DNA from: Streptococcus infantis | Lineage (GTDB): Bacteria; Bacillota; Bacilli; Lactobacillales; Streptococcaceae | Reading direction: 5' to 3' | Length of the DNA: 64,000 nt | Assembly (NCBI RefSeq): GCF_021497965.1 | Contig: NZ_CP046525.1 | Span: 1,643,668-1,707,667, forward strand | Part shown: positions 1 to 9,769 of the stretch, piece by piece | How the letters are laid out: every line of letters starts with the position of its first letter | Position numbering within the stretch: position 1 is the stretch's first letter | Notes under the pieces: model-generated | Told to the model about the DNA's origin: nothing | The model's input: only the letters and a program-made list of their open reading frames with translations | Database searches by the model: none | Made by a program: the position numbers and the translations under genes

Positions 1-518
1 TTTCAGGATTTCCAAGAGTGTTAAGATGTAGTTTCACACCTTGAACACCGATTGCTTTCAAGAAGTGGGCTGCCATAGCGATCGTTTCCACATCAGTAGC
101 TGGATTTCTTGATCCAAAGCACTCCACACCAATCTGGTGGAATTGGCGTAAACGACCTGCTTGTGGACGCTCATAGCGGAACATTGGTCCCATGTAGTAG
201 AACTTACTTGGTTTTTGAACTTCAGGTGCAAAAAGCTTGTTCTCTACATAAGAACGAACGACTGGAGCAGTTCCTTCAGGACGAAGGGTGATATGACGAT
301 CGCCCTTGTCATAAAAATCGTACATTTCCTTAGTTACGATATCGGTTGTGTCCCCAACAGAACGGCTGATGACTTCGTAATGTTCAAAAATAGGGGTACG
401 CACTTCTGCGTAGTTGTAGCGTTTGAAGATTTCACGCGCAAAGCCTTCAACGTACTGCCACTTGGCAGACTCAGCAGGTAAAATATCCTGCGTTCCTTTT
501 GGTTTTTGTAATTTCATA
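1..518 (-). CDS. hisS: Histidine-tRNA ligase, N-terminal part (cut by window edge)
   Basis: Charges tRNA-His with histidine in the cytoplasm (class II synthetase). Reading leftward from an ATG at 516-518 gives a protein starting [20 protein letters not shown], followed by the class II motif 1 region and a motif 2-like stretch ([14 protein letters not shown], then [20 protein letters not shown]), which are hallmarks of HisS. Only the first 172 codons are in the window. An AGAGGA ribosome-binding site lies just upstream of the ATG, and an extended -10 is seen at 548-553. The divergent neighbour is the MptD-like gene. Confidence 0.95.
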
Positions 519-547
519 GGGAATCCTCTTTATAACTTAATAGTCCT

Positions 548-553
548 ATTTTA
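548..553 (-). promoter_or_regulatory. hisS promoter, extended -10
   Basis: On the minus strand the sequence reads TGGTAAAAT, an extended -10, about 30 bp before the hisS start. The -35 region (TGTTCC) is poor, which is usual for extended -10 promoters. An inverted repeat GGAACAG/CTGTTCC (about 570 and 606) flanks the region; no T-box motif was recognised. Confidence 0.5.
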
Positions 554-654
554 CCATAAATGAAAGGATTGGAACAGTCGGAGGAGTAAAGAAATAGCTT
601 TAGTCTGTTCCTTTTTCATCTAGTTTACGGACAAATAGCAAATGTCGGCCAGCA

Positions 655-683
655 TTTACAATCTGAGCCAAGCATGGTACAAT
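655..683 (+). promoter_or_regulatory. Promoter of the MptD-like gene
   Basis: TTTACA (655-660), 17-bp spacer, then TGGTACAAT with TACAAT at 678-683. It lies between an upstream in-frame ATG at 642 and the ATG at 714, which shows that the upstream ATG cannot be the usual start. Confidence 0.7.
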
Positions 684-713
684 GAAAAACATCAGATATA
701 CGAAGGAGAATTT

Positions 714-1289
714 ATGAAAAAGAATATCTTGACGACCCTTGTAGCTGCCCTTGTCTACTTTCTCTGTATCGGAGTGGGGGTTCTACTAGGAAACCTTGTC
801 GACCACACTGGAAATATGTTTTATGCCCCTGCTTTTTCTGCTCTTGTGGGAGGTAGCGTCTATATGCTACTTTTAACAAAAGTACCTCGTTTTGGGGCGA
901 TTACAACGATTGGGCTCGTTATCTCTCTCTTTTTCCTCGGGAGCAAGCATGGTGCCGGAGCCTTTCTTCCAGGAATCATCTGCGGGCTTGCAGCGGATGG
1001 CATCGCTCATCTAGGTCACTACAAAGATAAGATCAAAAACCTTCTTTCCTTCCTAATCTTTGCATTTGGTACTACTGGCCCTATCCTACTGATGTGGCTA
1101 ACTCCTCAGGCTTATATAGCAACTCTTGTAGCTCGTGGCAAATCTCAGGACTATATTGACCGCGTCATGGTCGCACCTAACTCTGGCACTATCCTTCTCT
1201 TTGTAGCAAGCGTCCTTATCGGTGCTCTACTTGGTGCCCTTATTGGACAAGTTCTTATTAAAAAAATTTCAGAAAAAAAACCATCATAA
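714..1289 (+). CDS. MptD-like (Trep_Strep family) membrane protein, putative ECF S component
   Basis: A 191-residue integral membrane protein with five or six hydrophobic segments, a short positive N terminus (MKKN) and a lysine-rich tail. It resembles the Trep_Strep/MptD family, thought to be substrate-binding S components of energy-coupling-factor importers; the substrate is unknown. The ATG at 714 was chosen because GAAGGAG lies 6 nt upstream, while the frame's earlier ATG (642) precedes the promoter. In pneumococcus an orthologue follows the metNI genes, and here it converges on metI across a shared terminator. The ecfA1/ecfA2/ecfT genes at 42575-45013 could supply the energising module; that is inference. 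Confidence 0.8.
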   Translation: MKKNILTTLVAALVYFLCIGVGVLLGNLVDHTGNMFYAPAFSALVGGSVYMLLLTKVPRFGAITTIGLVISLFFLGSKHGAGAFLPGIICGLAADGIAHLGHYKDKIKNLLSFLIFAFGTTGPILLMWLTPQAYIATLVARGKSQDYIDRVMVAPNSGTILLFVASVLIGALLGALIGQVLIKKISEKKPS

Positions 1290-1313
1290 AAAGAGCCGAT
1301 TGGCTCTTTTTTA
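1289..1313. terminator. Bidirectional terminator between mptD-like gene and metI
   Basis: Perfect 9-bp stem AAAAGAGCC / GGCTCTTTT with a GATT loop and T-runs in both directions, between two convergent genes. Confidence 0.9.
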
Positions 1314-2003
1314 TTTATGACTTAATTTCTTGGTCAAGAAGTCTCCCAAGAATTGGATAGAAAAGATGATCAAAATGATAATGATAGTCGCCAAGATAGT
1401 CACATCGTGATTGTAACGGTTAAATCCATAAGCGATAGCTACGTTACCGATACCGCCAGCACCTACTGCTCCCGCCATAGCTGTCTCACCGACAAGGGAA
1501 ATCAAAGTTACAGTCGTCACACGGATCAAGTCTGGCAGACCTTCTGATAAGTACACTCCTACAATGTCCCAAAATGTAGCTCCACTTGCCTGAGCTGCCT
1601 CAATGACACCACCATCAAGTTCTGATAAAACCACTTGAACCTGACGAGCAAAGAAAGCAAACACCGCAAAAGATAGGGGTACAATAGCGGCATTCGGCCC
1701 AATACTTGTTCCTACGATTAGATGTGAGAAGGGCGATAAGACTGCCAAGAGAATGATAAAGGGAACCGCACGGAAGATTGAAGTAATCTTATCCAAAACC
1801 CAAAAGACAAATTTATCTTCTAAGACGCCACCAGGAGCTGTCAAGACAAGGAAAAGTCCTGCAACTAGTCCTAGGAATCCTCCAATGATAAAGGAAAAAA
1901 CTGTCATATAAAGCGTTAAATAAATAGCTGTTCCCCAGCCTGCTTGACCTAACCAGCCCATCTTATAGACGTTTGGTAAATATGTTTGAATCAACTCTGC
2001 CAT
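1311..2003 (-). CDS. metI: Methionine ABC transporter permease
   Basis: Membrane channel of the MetNIQ D/L-methionine importer (called MetP in pneumococcus). 230 residues, close to the family norm, with five predicted membrane helices and the EAA loop (EAAQASGATFWDIVGVYLSEG region) that docks on the ATPase. The start lies one base before the metN stop region, indicating tight coupling. The gene order metQ, M20 peptidase, metN, metI is the pneumococcal one. Confidence 0.95.
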   Translation of the reverse strand: MAELIQTYLPNVYKMGWLGQAGWGTAIYLTLYMTVFSFIIGGFLGLVAGLFLVLTAPGGVLEDKFVFWVLDKITSIFRAVPFIILLAVLSPFSHLIVGTSIGPNAAIVPLSFAVFAFFARQVQVVLSELDGGVIEAAQASGATFWDIVGVYLSEGLPDLIRVTTVTLISLVGETAMAGAVGAGGIGNVAIAYGFNRYNHDVTILATIIIILIIFSIQFLGDFLTKKLSHK

Positions 2004-2004
2004 C

Positions 2005-3066
2005 TTACTGTCCTCCCTTCAATACTTTTAGTTGCACACCAGCCTGACGGATGGCATCTTGAGCGCTTGCCAATGCTTCTTTTTCTCCTGACAAGACAAC
2101 CACAAGTTCACCGACAGGAGTACCTTCCAAAATTTCGATATTTCCATAAAGAATATTGGCTGTTACTTGGTAGTGTTTGTACAGCTCATTTAAAAGTGGC
2201 TCATCTGTAGAAGCACCTGCATACTTGAGTTGTACCAAAATGCTATTTTCAGATAAGTGCTCTACGATTTCTTGCTTTTCAATCTTGACCATAGCTTCAT
2301 CGATACCTGTCGCAGTTGAGATAAAGTCCTGAGTCAATGGTTGCTTAGGATCTGAGAAGATTTCAAGAACACTGCCCTCTTCAATCAAGCGACCATCCTG
2401 CATCACAGCTACACGGTTAGCAATGTCTTTGACAATCTGCATCTCATGTGTAATCAAGACAATGGTCAAACCTAGCTTGCGATTCAAATCTTGCAAGAGA
2501 GATAAGATTTGTTTCGTTGTCTTAGGGTCGAGAGCTGAAGTTGACTCGTCTGAAATCAAGATTTTTGGATCATTGGCCAAGGCACGTGCAATAGCCACAC
2601 GTTGTTTTTGACCTCCAGAAAGTTGTGAAGGATAGTTTTCGGCACGATCTGCAAGACCGACCAAGTCTAATAATTCAGCCACTTTAGCCTTCTTATCTTT
2701 CTCGCTAAGTCCAGAGTGTTTGAGGGCGAAGGCTACGTTTTCCTCTGCTGTTTTCTGGCTCATGAGGTTAAAGTGTTGGAAAATCATCCCAATATCTTGA
2801 CGTTTGCGGCGCAATTGTCCCGCAGTCAAAGCCACCTTGTTATCAAAGATTACATCATCATCAATGGTAATTCTACCTGCAGATGGTTTTTGCAAAAGAT
2901 TAATAACACGAACCAGGGTTGATTTTCCTGCTCCAGAATATCCTACAATTCCATAAATATCCCCTTCTTTGATGTGAATGGTCACATCCTTGACCGCTGT
3001 GATGGTTCTTTTCTTTTGGTGGAAAGTCACATCAATCTGGTCTAATTTGATAATGTCTCTACTCAT
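2005..3066 (-). CDS. metN: Methionine ABC transporter ATP-binding protein
   Basis: ATPase of the methionine importer. 353 residues: nucleotide-binding domain with Walker A (GYSGAGKST), Q-loop (MIFQHFNLM), signature LSGGQKQR, Walker B (ILISDEST) and H-loop (LITHEM). The last 80 or so residues form a NIL domain, which in MetN orthologues binds methionine and shuts transport off. The start overlaps the upstream peptidase stop by 8 bp, so the two are probably translationally coupled. Confidence 0.96.
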   Translation of the reverse strand: MSRDIIKLDQIDVTFHQKKRTITAVKDVTIHIKEGDIYGIVGYSGAGKSTLVRVINLLQKPSAGRITIDDDVIFDNKVALTAGQLRRKRQDIGMIFQHFNLMSQKTAEENVAFALKHSGLSEKDKKAKVAELLDLVGLADRAENYPSQLSGGQKQRVAIARALANDPKILISDESTSALDPKTTKQILSLLQDLNRKLGLTIVLITHEMQIVKDIANRVAVMQDGRLIEEGSVLEIFSDPKQPLTQDFISTATGIDEAMVKIEKQEIVEHLSENSILVQLKYAGASTDEPLLNELYKHYQVTANILYGNIEILEGTPVGELVVVLSGEKEALASAQDAIRQAGVQLKVLKGGQ

Positions 3067-4432
3067 AACTTCTAATCAGCTCCTCTACTAATTCAATATG
3101 GGTGTAATAATCGGCGATTCGCACATTTTCATCTCCACCATGGTCTCGGCTATTGGCATTTCCTAGACCAAAGGCAACCATAGGTACTTCTAAGGCATCA
3201 AATACCGTATGCATAGGACCTGTACCAGCTGTTGTTGGCAGGACAGATACGCCCTGTGGATAGAATTTCTTGGCTAGCTCGATGACATTGAGAATGGCCG
3301 GCGCACTCATGTCACTTCGATAGCTCATCTCACCCAAAGTATAGTACAATTCTACCTTATCAAAGCCGTTTTTGTCTAGTTGTTTTCGGATTTTCTCCAA
3401 AACATCATGAGGTTCAAGCCCTGGAACCAAACGGACTTCTAGCTTGGCACTAGCCTCTGCTGGCAAAATCGTTTTAACTCCTTGACCTTGATAACCTGAC
3501 TGAATCCCTTCGATATTGAGCGCTGGCTCAAAAAAGAAACGTTTTAGAAAGGCGGTACGTTCCTCTTGTAAAAGTGGCAATTCCAAGCCATAAATCTGGC
3601 TGATTTCCTCTGGATTGCGTTGGGCATAGGTTTCAACCAAGGCTAACTCACGTTCGTTCGGTTCCTGCACATCATCGTACAAACCTTCTACCAAGATACG
3701 GCCGTCGGCAGCGCGAAGACTTGTCAAAGCTTGAATGAGATACCATGGAGCTGACTCTACAATTCCGCCATAGCTCGAGTGGATATCCACATCGGCACTC
3801 TTAACCTTGGCATCAAAGGTCACAATCCCCTTGTTCCCACCAGAGATTTCTAGCTGTTCCAAAGCATTTTTAGTTCCTTGTTCCCAGACCAACAAATCTG
3901 CACCACGAAGCTTGTCCGCGTGTTTTTCTAGATATTTGTCCAAATCCATAGAGGCAGACTCTTCAGCTCCTTCCATGATGAAGCTGATATTGACTGGTAG
4001 ATCATCATGGTCCTGCATGTATTTTCTAAGAGCGCTCAAGCGAGCAGTGATATGCCCCTTGTCATCATCAACCCCACGCCCGTACATGATGCCATCACGG
4101 ACAGAAAGCGTAAATGGATCCTCTGTCCAGATCTGGTCACTATCCGCTGGTACTGTGTCATAGTGGTTGTAGAAAATGATAGTCTTGGCATTTGGTCGTG
4201 AACTTTTGAAATGTGCCATGACAAAAGGCGCCGTATAGCTCTCGTCAATCTCAACTTCTGCGCCAACACGTTTAAAAATCTCACCTAGATAACGAGCCAC
4301 CTCTTTCAGTCCGACTTGTTGGGCAAAGACTGATTTTTTAGAAATCAAGGTACGCAAAACTTCAAAATAATGTTGTGCTACATGATCCTTTTCAAACTTT
4401 TCAATTTGTTCTTCTTGGCTAGGAAAAACCAT
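3059..4432 (-). CDS. M20 family metallopeptidase (dipeptidase-like) in the methionine operon
   Basis: 457 residues of the M20/ArgE/CPG2 zinc peptidase family. Visible motifs are NHYDTVPAD (first zinc ligand His and catalytic Asp), [10 protein letters not shown] (bridging Asp), EGAEESAS (general base Glu pair), and a C-terminal His near [14 protein letters not shown] dimerisation domain splits the catalytic domain, as in other family members. Its place between metQ and metN suggests it frees methionine from peptides entering the cell, but substrate cannot be read from the sequence. No signal peptide, so cytoplasmic. The ATG at 4430-4432 is preceded by an AGAGAA-type site. Confidence 0.85.
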   Translation of the reverse strand: MVFPSQEEQIEKFEKDHVAQHYFEVLRTLISKKSVFAQQVGLKEVARYLGEIFKRVGAEVEIDESYTAPFVMAHFKSSRPNAKTIIFYNHYDTVPADSDQIWTEDPFTLSVRDGIMYGRGVDDDKGHITARLSALRKYMQDHDDLPVNISFIMEGAEESASMDLDKYLEKHADKLRGADLLVWEQGTKNALEQLEISGGNKGIVTFDAKVKSADVDIHSSYGGIVESAPWYLIQALTSLRAADGRILVEGLYDDVQEPNERELALVETYAQRNPEEISQIYGLELPLLQEERTAFLKRFFFEPALNIEGIQSGYQGQGVKTILPAEASAKLEVRLVPGLEPHDVLEKIRKQLDKNGFDKVELYYTLGEMSYRSDMSAPAILNVIELAKKFYPQGVSVLPTTAGTGPMHTVFDALEVPMVAFGLGNANSRDHGGDENVRIADYYTHIELVEELIRSYE

Positions 4433-4517
4433 TTTCTCTCTACCTTTCTACTAAGACTTGTACTTTCAGAATCAATACAAGTGGATTTCGTTTGTTTTAA
4501 GCTCTATACAAAAGTAA

Positions 4518-4543
4518 GAGGTGGAAAATATCTCTCCCACCTC
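4518..4543 (-). terminator. Weak terminator or attenuator after metQ
   Basis: GAGGTGG/CCACCTC stem of 7 bp with a 12-nt loop, followed in the minus direction by a broken T-run (TTACTTTTG). It lies between metQ and the peptidase and probably lets part of transcription through, favouring more binding protein than transporter. Confidence 0.5.
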
Positions 4544-4553
4544 CCTGTATTTA

Positions 4554-5408
4554 TTACCAAACTGGTTGATCCAAGCCGTCTGAAGTTTCTTCGATAACTT
4601 TTTTCACTTCATCAGTGTGGTAAGCAGCGATAATTTTCTTGATTGCTTTAGCTTTAGGCGATGTTTCCCAATCACTCTTGGCAACGATGATGTTGTACCA
4701 TTGTTTTGAGTTTTCGTCAGCTTGCTCTTTAAAGAGTGCTTTCTTGTAGTCCAATTTTGCTTCTGTAACAAAAGTGTTGTTTACAACAGCCGCATCAACT
4801 GATGATAATGAACGAGCTGTTTGGCTAGCATCCAATTCAGTGATTTTCAAATTTTTTGGATTTTCTTTGATGTTTGCGATGGTAGCAAGTTCTGTTCCTG
4901 AAACATCCAATTTAATCAAACCAGCTGATTGAAGAAGGTAAAGGGCACGGCTTTCGTTAGTAGCATCGTTTGGAATTGCGATTTCACCCTTGTCTGGGAT
5001 TTCATCTACTTTAGTGTACTTGTTTTGACCATCTTTTGTTCCAGAGTATAGACGAATTGGTGAGATGTAAGTATCTGCAATCGCAACAAGCTCTTGTCCA
5101 TTTTCTTTATTCCAGTTGTGCAAGAAGTTATAGTGTTGGAAAGCATTTAAATCTACTTCATCGTCAGCAACTGCTTTGTTTGGTTGTGAGTAATCTGTAA
5201 ACTCTGTGAATTCCAATTTAATGCCGTCTTTTTCAACCAATTCTTGGATTTTATCCCAACGTGCTTCTTCTGAACCACTACGGTTAACAGTCGCAATTTT
5301 AACTGTTGTTGTATTGTCTGCTTTCTTGTCTGAATTTCCGCAAGCTGCAAGTGTAAGGCCTGCTACTGTAGCGATAGCTGCTACGCTTAACCATTTTTTG
5401 ATTTTCAT
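4554..5408 (-). CDS. metQ: Methionine-binding lipoprotein
   Basis: Substrate-binding lipoprotein of the methionine importer, anchored outside the membrane. 284 residues (NlpA/MetQ family) with a signal peptide and lipobox LAAC ending at Cys22 (LTLAACGNSDKK). The ATG at 5406-5408 is used because AAAGGAGA precedes it; an upstream in-frame ATG at 5450 lacks a site. It is first in the operon metQ-peptidase-metN-metI, downstream of a MET-box palindrome. Confidence 0.95.
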   Translation of the reverse strand: MKIKKWLSVAAIATVAGLTLAACGNSDKKADNTTTVKIATVNRSGSEEARWDKIQELVEKDGIKLEFTEFTDYSQPNKAVADDEVDLNAFQHYNFLHNWNKENGQELVAIADTYISPIRLYSGTKDGQNKYTKVDEIPDKGEIAIPNDATNESRALYLLQSAGLIKLDVSGTELATIANIKENPKNLKITELDASQTARSLSSVDAAVVNNTFVTEAKLDYKKALFKEQADENSKQWYNIIVAKSDWETSPKAKAIKKIIAAYHTDEVKKVIEETSDGLDQPVW

Positions 5409-5485
5409 GATTCTTTCTCCTTTAAAAATAATACCGTAATAGTATCTCATACTTTATTTGATTTCGCAAATTGTTATTAGATAGG

Positions 5486-5514
5486 CAGACATATAGTTTG
5501 AAACTATATGTCTG
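5486..5514. promoter_or_regulatory. MET-box palindrome upstream of metQ
   Basis: A perfect inverted repeat with 14-bp arms around a single central G at 5500. The core TATAGTTTGAAACTATA matches the streptococcal MET box bound by the LysR-type methionine regulator (MtaR/MetR/CmhR). It is 78 bp upstream of the metQ ATG, the right place for an activator. The family assignment is from known MET boxes; the palindrome is directly visible. Confidence 0.85.
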
Positions 5515-5523
5515 AAAGTTGCA

Positions 5524-5555
5524 AAATCATCCATCTACGAGAGAATGGATGATTT
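5524..5555 (-). terminator. Terminator after aatB
   Basis: An 11-bp perfect inverted repeat (AAATCATCCAT / ATGGATGATTT) with a 10-nt loop, ending in TTTT on the minus strand, 7 bp after the aatB stop codon. Confidence 0.75.
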
Positions 5556-5561
5556 ACAAAC

Positions 5562-6431
<870 letters not shown>

Positions 6432-6434
6432 CTA

Positions 6435-6440
6435 ATCTTA
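6435..6440 (-). promoter_or_regulatory. aatB promoter, extended -10
   Basis: Minus strand reads TGTTAAGAT about 30 bp before the aatB ATG. No good -35, which may point to activator dependence. Confidence 0.45.
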
Positions 6441-6507
6441 ACAGAAAAAATGAGATTGCGCCATTATATGATTTCTATATTTGTGATAGGTTTTCTTTAT
6501 GGCTGAT

Positions 6508-6831
6508 TTAAAAGACAAGACGCAAGATAGCAATCAAGACAACTCCAAAAAGAACAGTGCCAACCAGATTGCGGTAACGAAAGGCGACAAAGCCTGTTGG
6601 AAAAACTGCTAAAAAGTCCAACCATTTTATCTGCGGGAGGCTTCCAGCTTTTCCGCTCACAACACTTGAAAGAATCAAAGCGAAGATAATAGAAACTGGG
6701 AGGAATTTCAAAAAGCGTTCGACAATAGGCGGCAACCCCTTGTACTTAGCAAGGATAAAAGGAATCATTCTCGGAATCCAAGTCACCAAGCCAGAAAAGA
6801 CGATTGCCATTAAAATATACTTACTGACCAT
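6508..6831 (-). CDS. azlD: AzlD family branched-chain amino-acid exporter subunit
   Basis: 107-residue membrane protein with three or four hydrophobic helices and the AzlD family pattern (TWIPRMIPFILAKYKGLP near the N terminus). It is the small partner of AzlC in a two-component exporter of branched-chain amino acids and analogues. It overlaps azlC by 11 bp. Confidence 0.9.
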   Translation of the reverse strand: MVSKYILMAIVFSGLVTWIPRMIPFILAKYKGLPPIVERFLKFLPVSIIFALILSSVVSGKAGSLPQIKWLDFLAVFPTGFVAFRYRNLVGTVLFGVVLIAILRLVF

Positions 6832-7516
6832 CCAAAATCACCCCCATTGTACAACCCAACAAGGTCGCAAATAGGACAGCTAGCGACTGAGACACTACTG
6901 TCAAGAGCACAAAAAAGGAAACAGCAACAACTCCAAGAATGATGAAGAGATTGCGTAAGGGAATCCGTTTTTGCATAATTTGAAACTGGGAAGTGAAAAT
7001 CCCGATAAACATTCCCACTAGGGCAAAATCTAGACCAAAAACTTCCGGATTTGGCAAAAGGCCACCTAGAGCAGTTCCGACAACTGTTCCCAAAAACCAA
7101 GAAATATAGCTATTGAGATTGTTTCCATGCATCCACATAGGGTTGACCTTATCCGTATGAACTAGCTCTCCCATCAAGACCCCATAAGTCTCATCGGTCA
7201 AGAGACTGGACATGCTGATATTATGCCAGAGACTGGTATGACGGAAATAGGTCGACGCATGCAAACTCAGCAAGAAGAGACGCAGATTAATCAAAAAGAC
7301 CGTCATAGCAATGGCTGCCACAGGGGCTTGAACTGCTATCAAGGCTATCATGGCAAACTGAGCACTCCCAGCATAGACAAAGAGGCTCATCAAGCCCATC
7401 TCTACAGGGGTTACATAAGGGGAACCGATAATGCCACAAGCAAGACCAATGCTAACATAGCCCAGAGCCGTTGGCACCGCAGCCTGCACACCATCCCAAA
7501 ATCCTTTTTCTTTCAT
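6821..7516 (-). CDS. azlC: AzlC family branched-chain amino-acid exporter, large subunit
   Basis: 231-residue membrane protein with the AzlC family core (ALGYVSIGLACGIIG and YAGSAQFAMIALI). The ATG at 7514-7516 (MKEKGFWDGVQ) follows a GAGGAGG site only 3 nt away; an in-frame GTG 12 bp upstream is part of that site and is unlikely to be the start. Co-transcribed with azlD. Confidence 0.9.
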   Translation of the reverse strand: MKEKGFWDGVQAAVPTALGYVSIGLACGIIGSPYVTPVEMGLMSLFVYAGSAQFAMIALIAVQAPVAAIAMTVFLINLRLFLLSLHASTYFRHTSLWHNISMSSLLTDETYGVLMGELVHTDKVNPMWMHGNNLNSYISWFLGTVVGTALGGLLPNPEVFGLDFALVGMFIGIFTSQFQIMQKRIPLRNLFIILGVVAVSFFVLLTVVSQSLAVLFATLLGCTMGVILDGQ

Positions 7517-7575
7517 AAACCTCCTCACTATTCATTCCTTCATCAACTGCTTTCCAGACAGTCACAGCAAAAATT

Positions 7576-7581
7576 ATTATA
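7576..7581 (-). promoter_or_regulatory. azlCD promoter, extended -10
   Basis: TGTTATAAT on the minus strand, about 60 bp before the azlC start. Confidence 0.6.
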
Positions 7582-7656
7582 ACACATTCAAAGAGGAGAA
7601 AACAGTCTGGAATTTGAAACTAATAGCAAGTATCAGCCCCTGAACAGTATGGTTCA

Positions 7657-8265
7657 TTATGGATACATGAGAAATTGATCAATTCGAATTCTATACTTAT
7701 AGCCTTCATTTTTTTCAGTATATTCATCTTCTATCGGGTAGACATCAACCCAGAGCTCTCTCCTTTGGCCTTGCAATTTGACTTTATAGCGATAGCCATC
7801 ATCGTATAATCCTACTGTCTCGGTAGTTACGGATTTGAAAGTCGGAAGAGCTTCAATTTCTTTTTTTATAGTCTGGGATAAATTGTAGAGCGCTACTTGT
7901 TGCTCCATTTTTGAAGCTACAGGAATATGAACTGTCACTTCTTCCAAGCGATGTGATTTTGAAAATGTGAAATCTGCTCGACCTGTATAACCATTCAATG
8001 CAATATTTTCGTAATGATAGAAAAGCCGGCCTGTTTTATAGAAATAAGGATCCCTTGCATGCCAAGTGTCCCGATAGGCGGTTTCCGTTTCTTCTATCAC
8101 TTCATCAGCTTCTCCAAACACTTTTTCAAAAGATTCGATGGGCATATTGAATGACAGTGACTCAAATAGAATCAATTGTGTCTTTGGAATATGCTGGCAA
8201 GCTGACATACAAAGCAATAAAGCTCCAAGAGCAAGCACAACTCTCATTGTTTTTTTAAATCTCAT
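7657..8265 (-). CDS. Uncharacterised lipoprotein
   Basis: 202 residues with a positively charged N terminus (MRFKKTMR), a hydrophobic stretch and a lipobox-like MSAC ending at Cys23, so probably lipid-anchored outside. The mature part is rich in Tyr and charged residues; I do not recognise a named domain. Two starts are possible: ATG 8265, with a -10 (TATAGT) only 6 nt upstream so the mRNA would be nearly leaderless, or ATG 8247 with a weak site. The gene stands alone between azlC and tsaD. Confidence 0.75.
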   Translation of the reverse strand: MRFKKTMRVVLALGALLLCMSACQHIPKTQLILFESLSFNMPIESFEKVFGEADEVIEETETAYRDTWHARDPYFYKTGRLFYHYENIALNGYTGRADFTFSKSHRLEEVTVHIPVASKMEQQVALYNLSQTIKKEIEALPTFKSVTTETVGLYDDGYRYKVKLQGQRRELWVDVYPIEDEYTEKNEGYKYRIRIDQFLMYP

Positions 8266-8271
8266 ATTTCT

Positions 8272-8277
8272 ACTATA
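8272..8277 (-). promoter_or_regulatory. Promoter -10 immediately before the lipoprotein gene
   Basis: TATAGT on the minus strand with TTGGAC or TGGACA 18-19 bp upstream. Its end is only 6 nt from the annotated ATG. Confidence 0.5.
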
Positions 8278-8305
8278 CTAAAAAACTCGGGCATTTGTCC
8301 AAGAT

Positions 8306-8333
8306 AAAAGAGCTAACCCTAGGCTAACTCTTT
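8306..8333 (-). terminator. Terminator after tsaD
   Basis: AAAGAGTTAGCC / GGTTAGCTCTTT hairpin (one wobble) overlapping the tsaD stop codon, followed by TTTTATC on the minus strand. Confidence 0.75.
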
Positions 8334-9342
8334 ATTCCATGGTATCAAAAGCCAGGCTAGGTTTGGCATTTAGCTCTAAGCCTGCAAAGTTTTCTTTGTT
8401 CCACTCACTGACGCTGGCATAGGCAATCATACCCGCATTGTCTCCGCAAAGTCGCAGAGGTGGAATGATGACCTTGACGTCTGTGATTTCAGCTGCTAAG
8501 CGTTCTCTTAATCCTTTGTTAGCTGCCACCCCACCAGCCACGACTAGGGTTTTAACAGGGTATTTCTCCAAGGCCTTCTTGGTTTTTGCCATGAGAATAT
8601 CCATGACTGCTGCTTGGAAGGAAGCAGAAAGATCTTCCTTGGACAAGCTTTCTCCCTTTTGCTCGGCATTGTGGTGGAGGTTGATAAAGGCAGACTTCAA
8701 ACCTGAGAATGAAAACTCCAGATTTTCTTCCTTGATCATGGCACGAGGGAAGTCATAAATATCCTGCCCCTGATGAGCCAACTCGTCAATCTCACGACCT
8801 GCTGGATAGGTCAAGCCCATGACACGGCCGACCTTATCATAGGCTTCACCAACTGCATCATCACGCGTTTCCCCAACAATCTTATAATCACCAGCTTCAG
8901 AAACATAGACCAACTCTGTGTGTCCGCCGCTGACTAGAAGGGCTAGCAAAGGAAACTCCAAGGGTTCCACACTTTGAGCCGCCATGAGGTGACCAGCCAT
9001 GTGGTTCACGGGAATCAGGGGAAGGCCATGTGCCCAAGCAAAGGCCTTAGCAGCTGACAAACCAACTAGCAAGGCTCCGACCAAGCCTGGTCCATAGGTA
9101 ACGGCAACAGCTGTCACGTCCTCTTCGGTAATCCCTGCTTCTGCCAATGCCTCCTCGATACAGGCTGTAATGACCTCGACATGGTGACGACTAGCCACTT
9201 CAGGAACTACGCCACCAAAACGTTTGTGACTCTCAATTTGACTAGCAATGACATTGGACAAGAGCTCGTCGTCGTTTTTCAATACGGCGACACTAGTCTC
9301 ATCACAAGATGTCTCAAATGCTAAAATATATCTATCCTTCAT
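8332..9342 (-). CDS. tsaD: tRNA N6-adenosine threonylcarbamoyltransferase
   Basis: Catalytic subunit that transfers the threonylcarbamoyl group to A37 of ANN-decoding tRNAs. 336 residues, typical for the family. N-terminal ASKHA fold with FETSCDETS, metal-binding HMAGH and the [10 protein letters not shown] motif. It overlaps rimI by 11 bp; tsaB-rimI-tsaD form one operon supplying the modification complex (with TsaC and TsaE encoded elsewhere). Confidence 0.97.
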   Translation of the reverse strand: MKDRYILAFETSCDETSVAVLKNDDELLSNVIASQIESHKRFGGVVPEVASRHHVEVITACIEEALAEAGITEEDVTAVAVTYGPGLVGALLVGLSAAKAFAWAHGLPLIPVNHMAGHLMAAQSVEPLEFPLLALLVSGGHTELVYVSEAGDYKIVGETRDDAVGEAYDKVGRVMGLTYPAGREIDELAHQGQDIYDFPRAMIKEENLEFSFSGLKSAFINLHHNAEQKGESLSKEDLSASFQAAVMDILMAKTKKALEKYPVKTLVVAGGVAANKGLRERLAAEITDVKVIIPPLRLCGDNAGMIAYASVSEWNKENFAGLELNAKPSLAFDTME

Positions 9343-9769
9343 CTATTTCTCTCTTCATGATAATGGCATCCTCAACTGGATCATGGTAGTATGCCTTTCT
9401 CTCAGCGATGACCGCCATTTTTTCTTTCTTGTAAAATGCTTGTGCTCGTTGATTTGACTTTCTGACTTCGAGGAAAATCTCCTTGTCTGTCGGTAAAGTT
9501 GCAAACAAGTCTGATGCTATCCCCTGTCCTTGATAGGCTTTCTTGACAGCGATTTGCAGGACTTCTGCTTCAAAAAAATTCTCCTGAACTGCTAGAAAAC
9601 CAATCACTTCTACCCCATCAAAAGCAAGAGCATACCAGGTCTGACCTTGAGATAGGTCTGCTTGGATTTGTTCCAAGTTCCAAGGGCTAACTGGGTAAAC
9701 ATCCGTCATGACAGCGTAAATTGCCTGTGCCAAGTCAGGTTGCTGTTGGATTCGTTTGATTTCAATCAT
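9332..9769 (-). CDS. rimI: Ribosomal protein alanine N-acetyltransferase RimI
   Basis: 145-residue GNAT acetyltransferase. The acetyl-CoA binding motif is visible as [16 protein letters not shown] (R/QxxGxG/A). In bacteria RimI acetylates the N terminus of ribosomal protein S18. Its position between tsaB and tsaD is the common arrangement. Overlaps tsaB by 4 bp and tsaD by 11 bp. Confidence 0.92.
   Translation of the reverse strand: MIEIKRIQQQPDLAQAIYAVMTDVYPVSPWNLEQIQADLSQGQTWYALAFDGVEVIGFLAVQENFFEAEVLQIAVKKAYQGQGIASDLFATLPTDKEIFLEVRKSNQRAQAFYKKEKMAVIAERKAYYHDPVEDAIIMKREIDEG

Noticed and set aside
161-481. 106-codon ORF on the plus strand within hisS
   Set aside because: Antisense shadow of the histidyl-tRNA synthetase frame, which carries the family motifs.
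642-713. Longer N terminus for the MptD-like protein (ATG at 642)
   Set aside because: The promoter (655-683) lies inside this stretch; the ATG at 714 has the ribosome-binding site.
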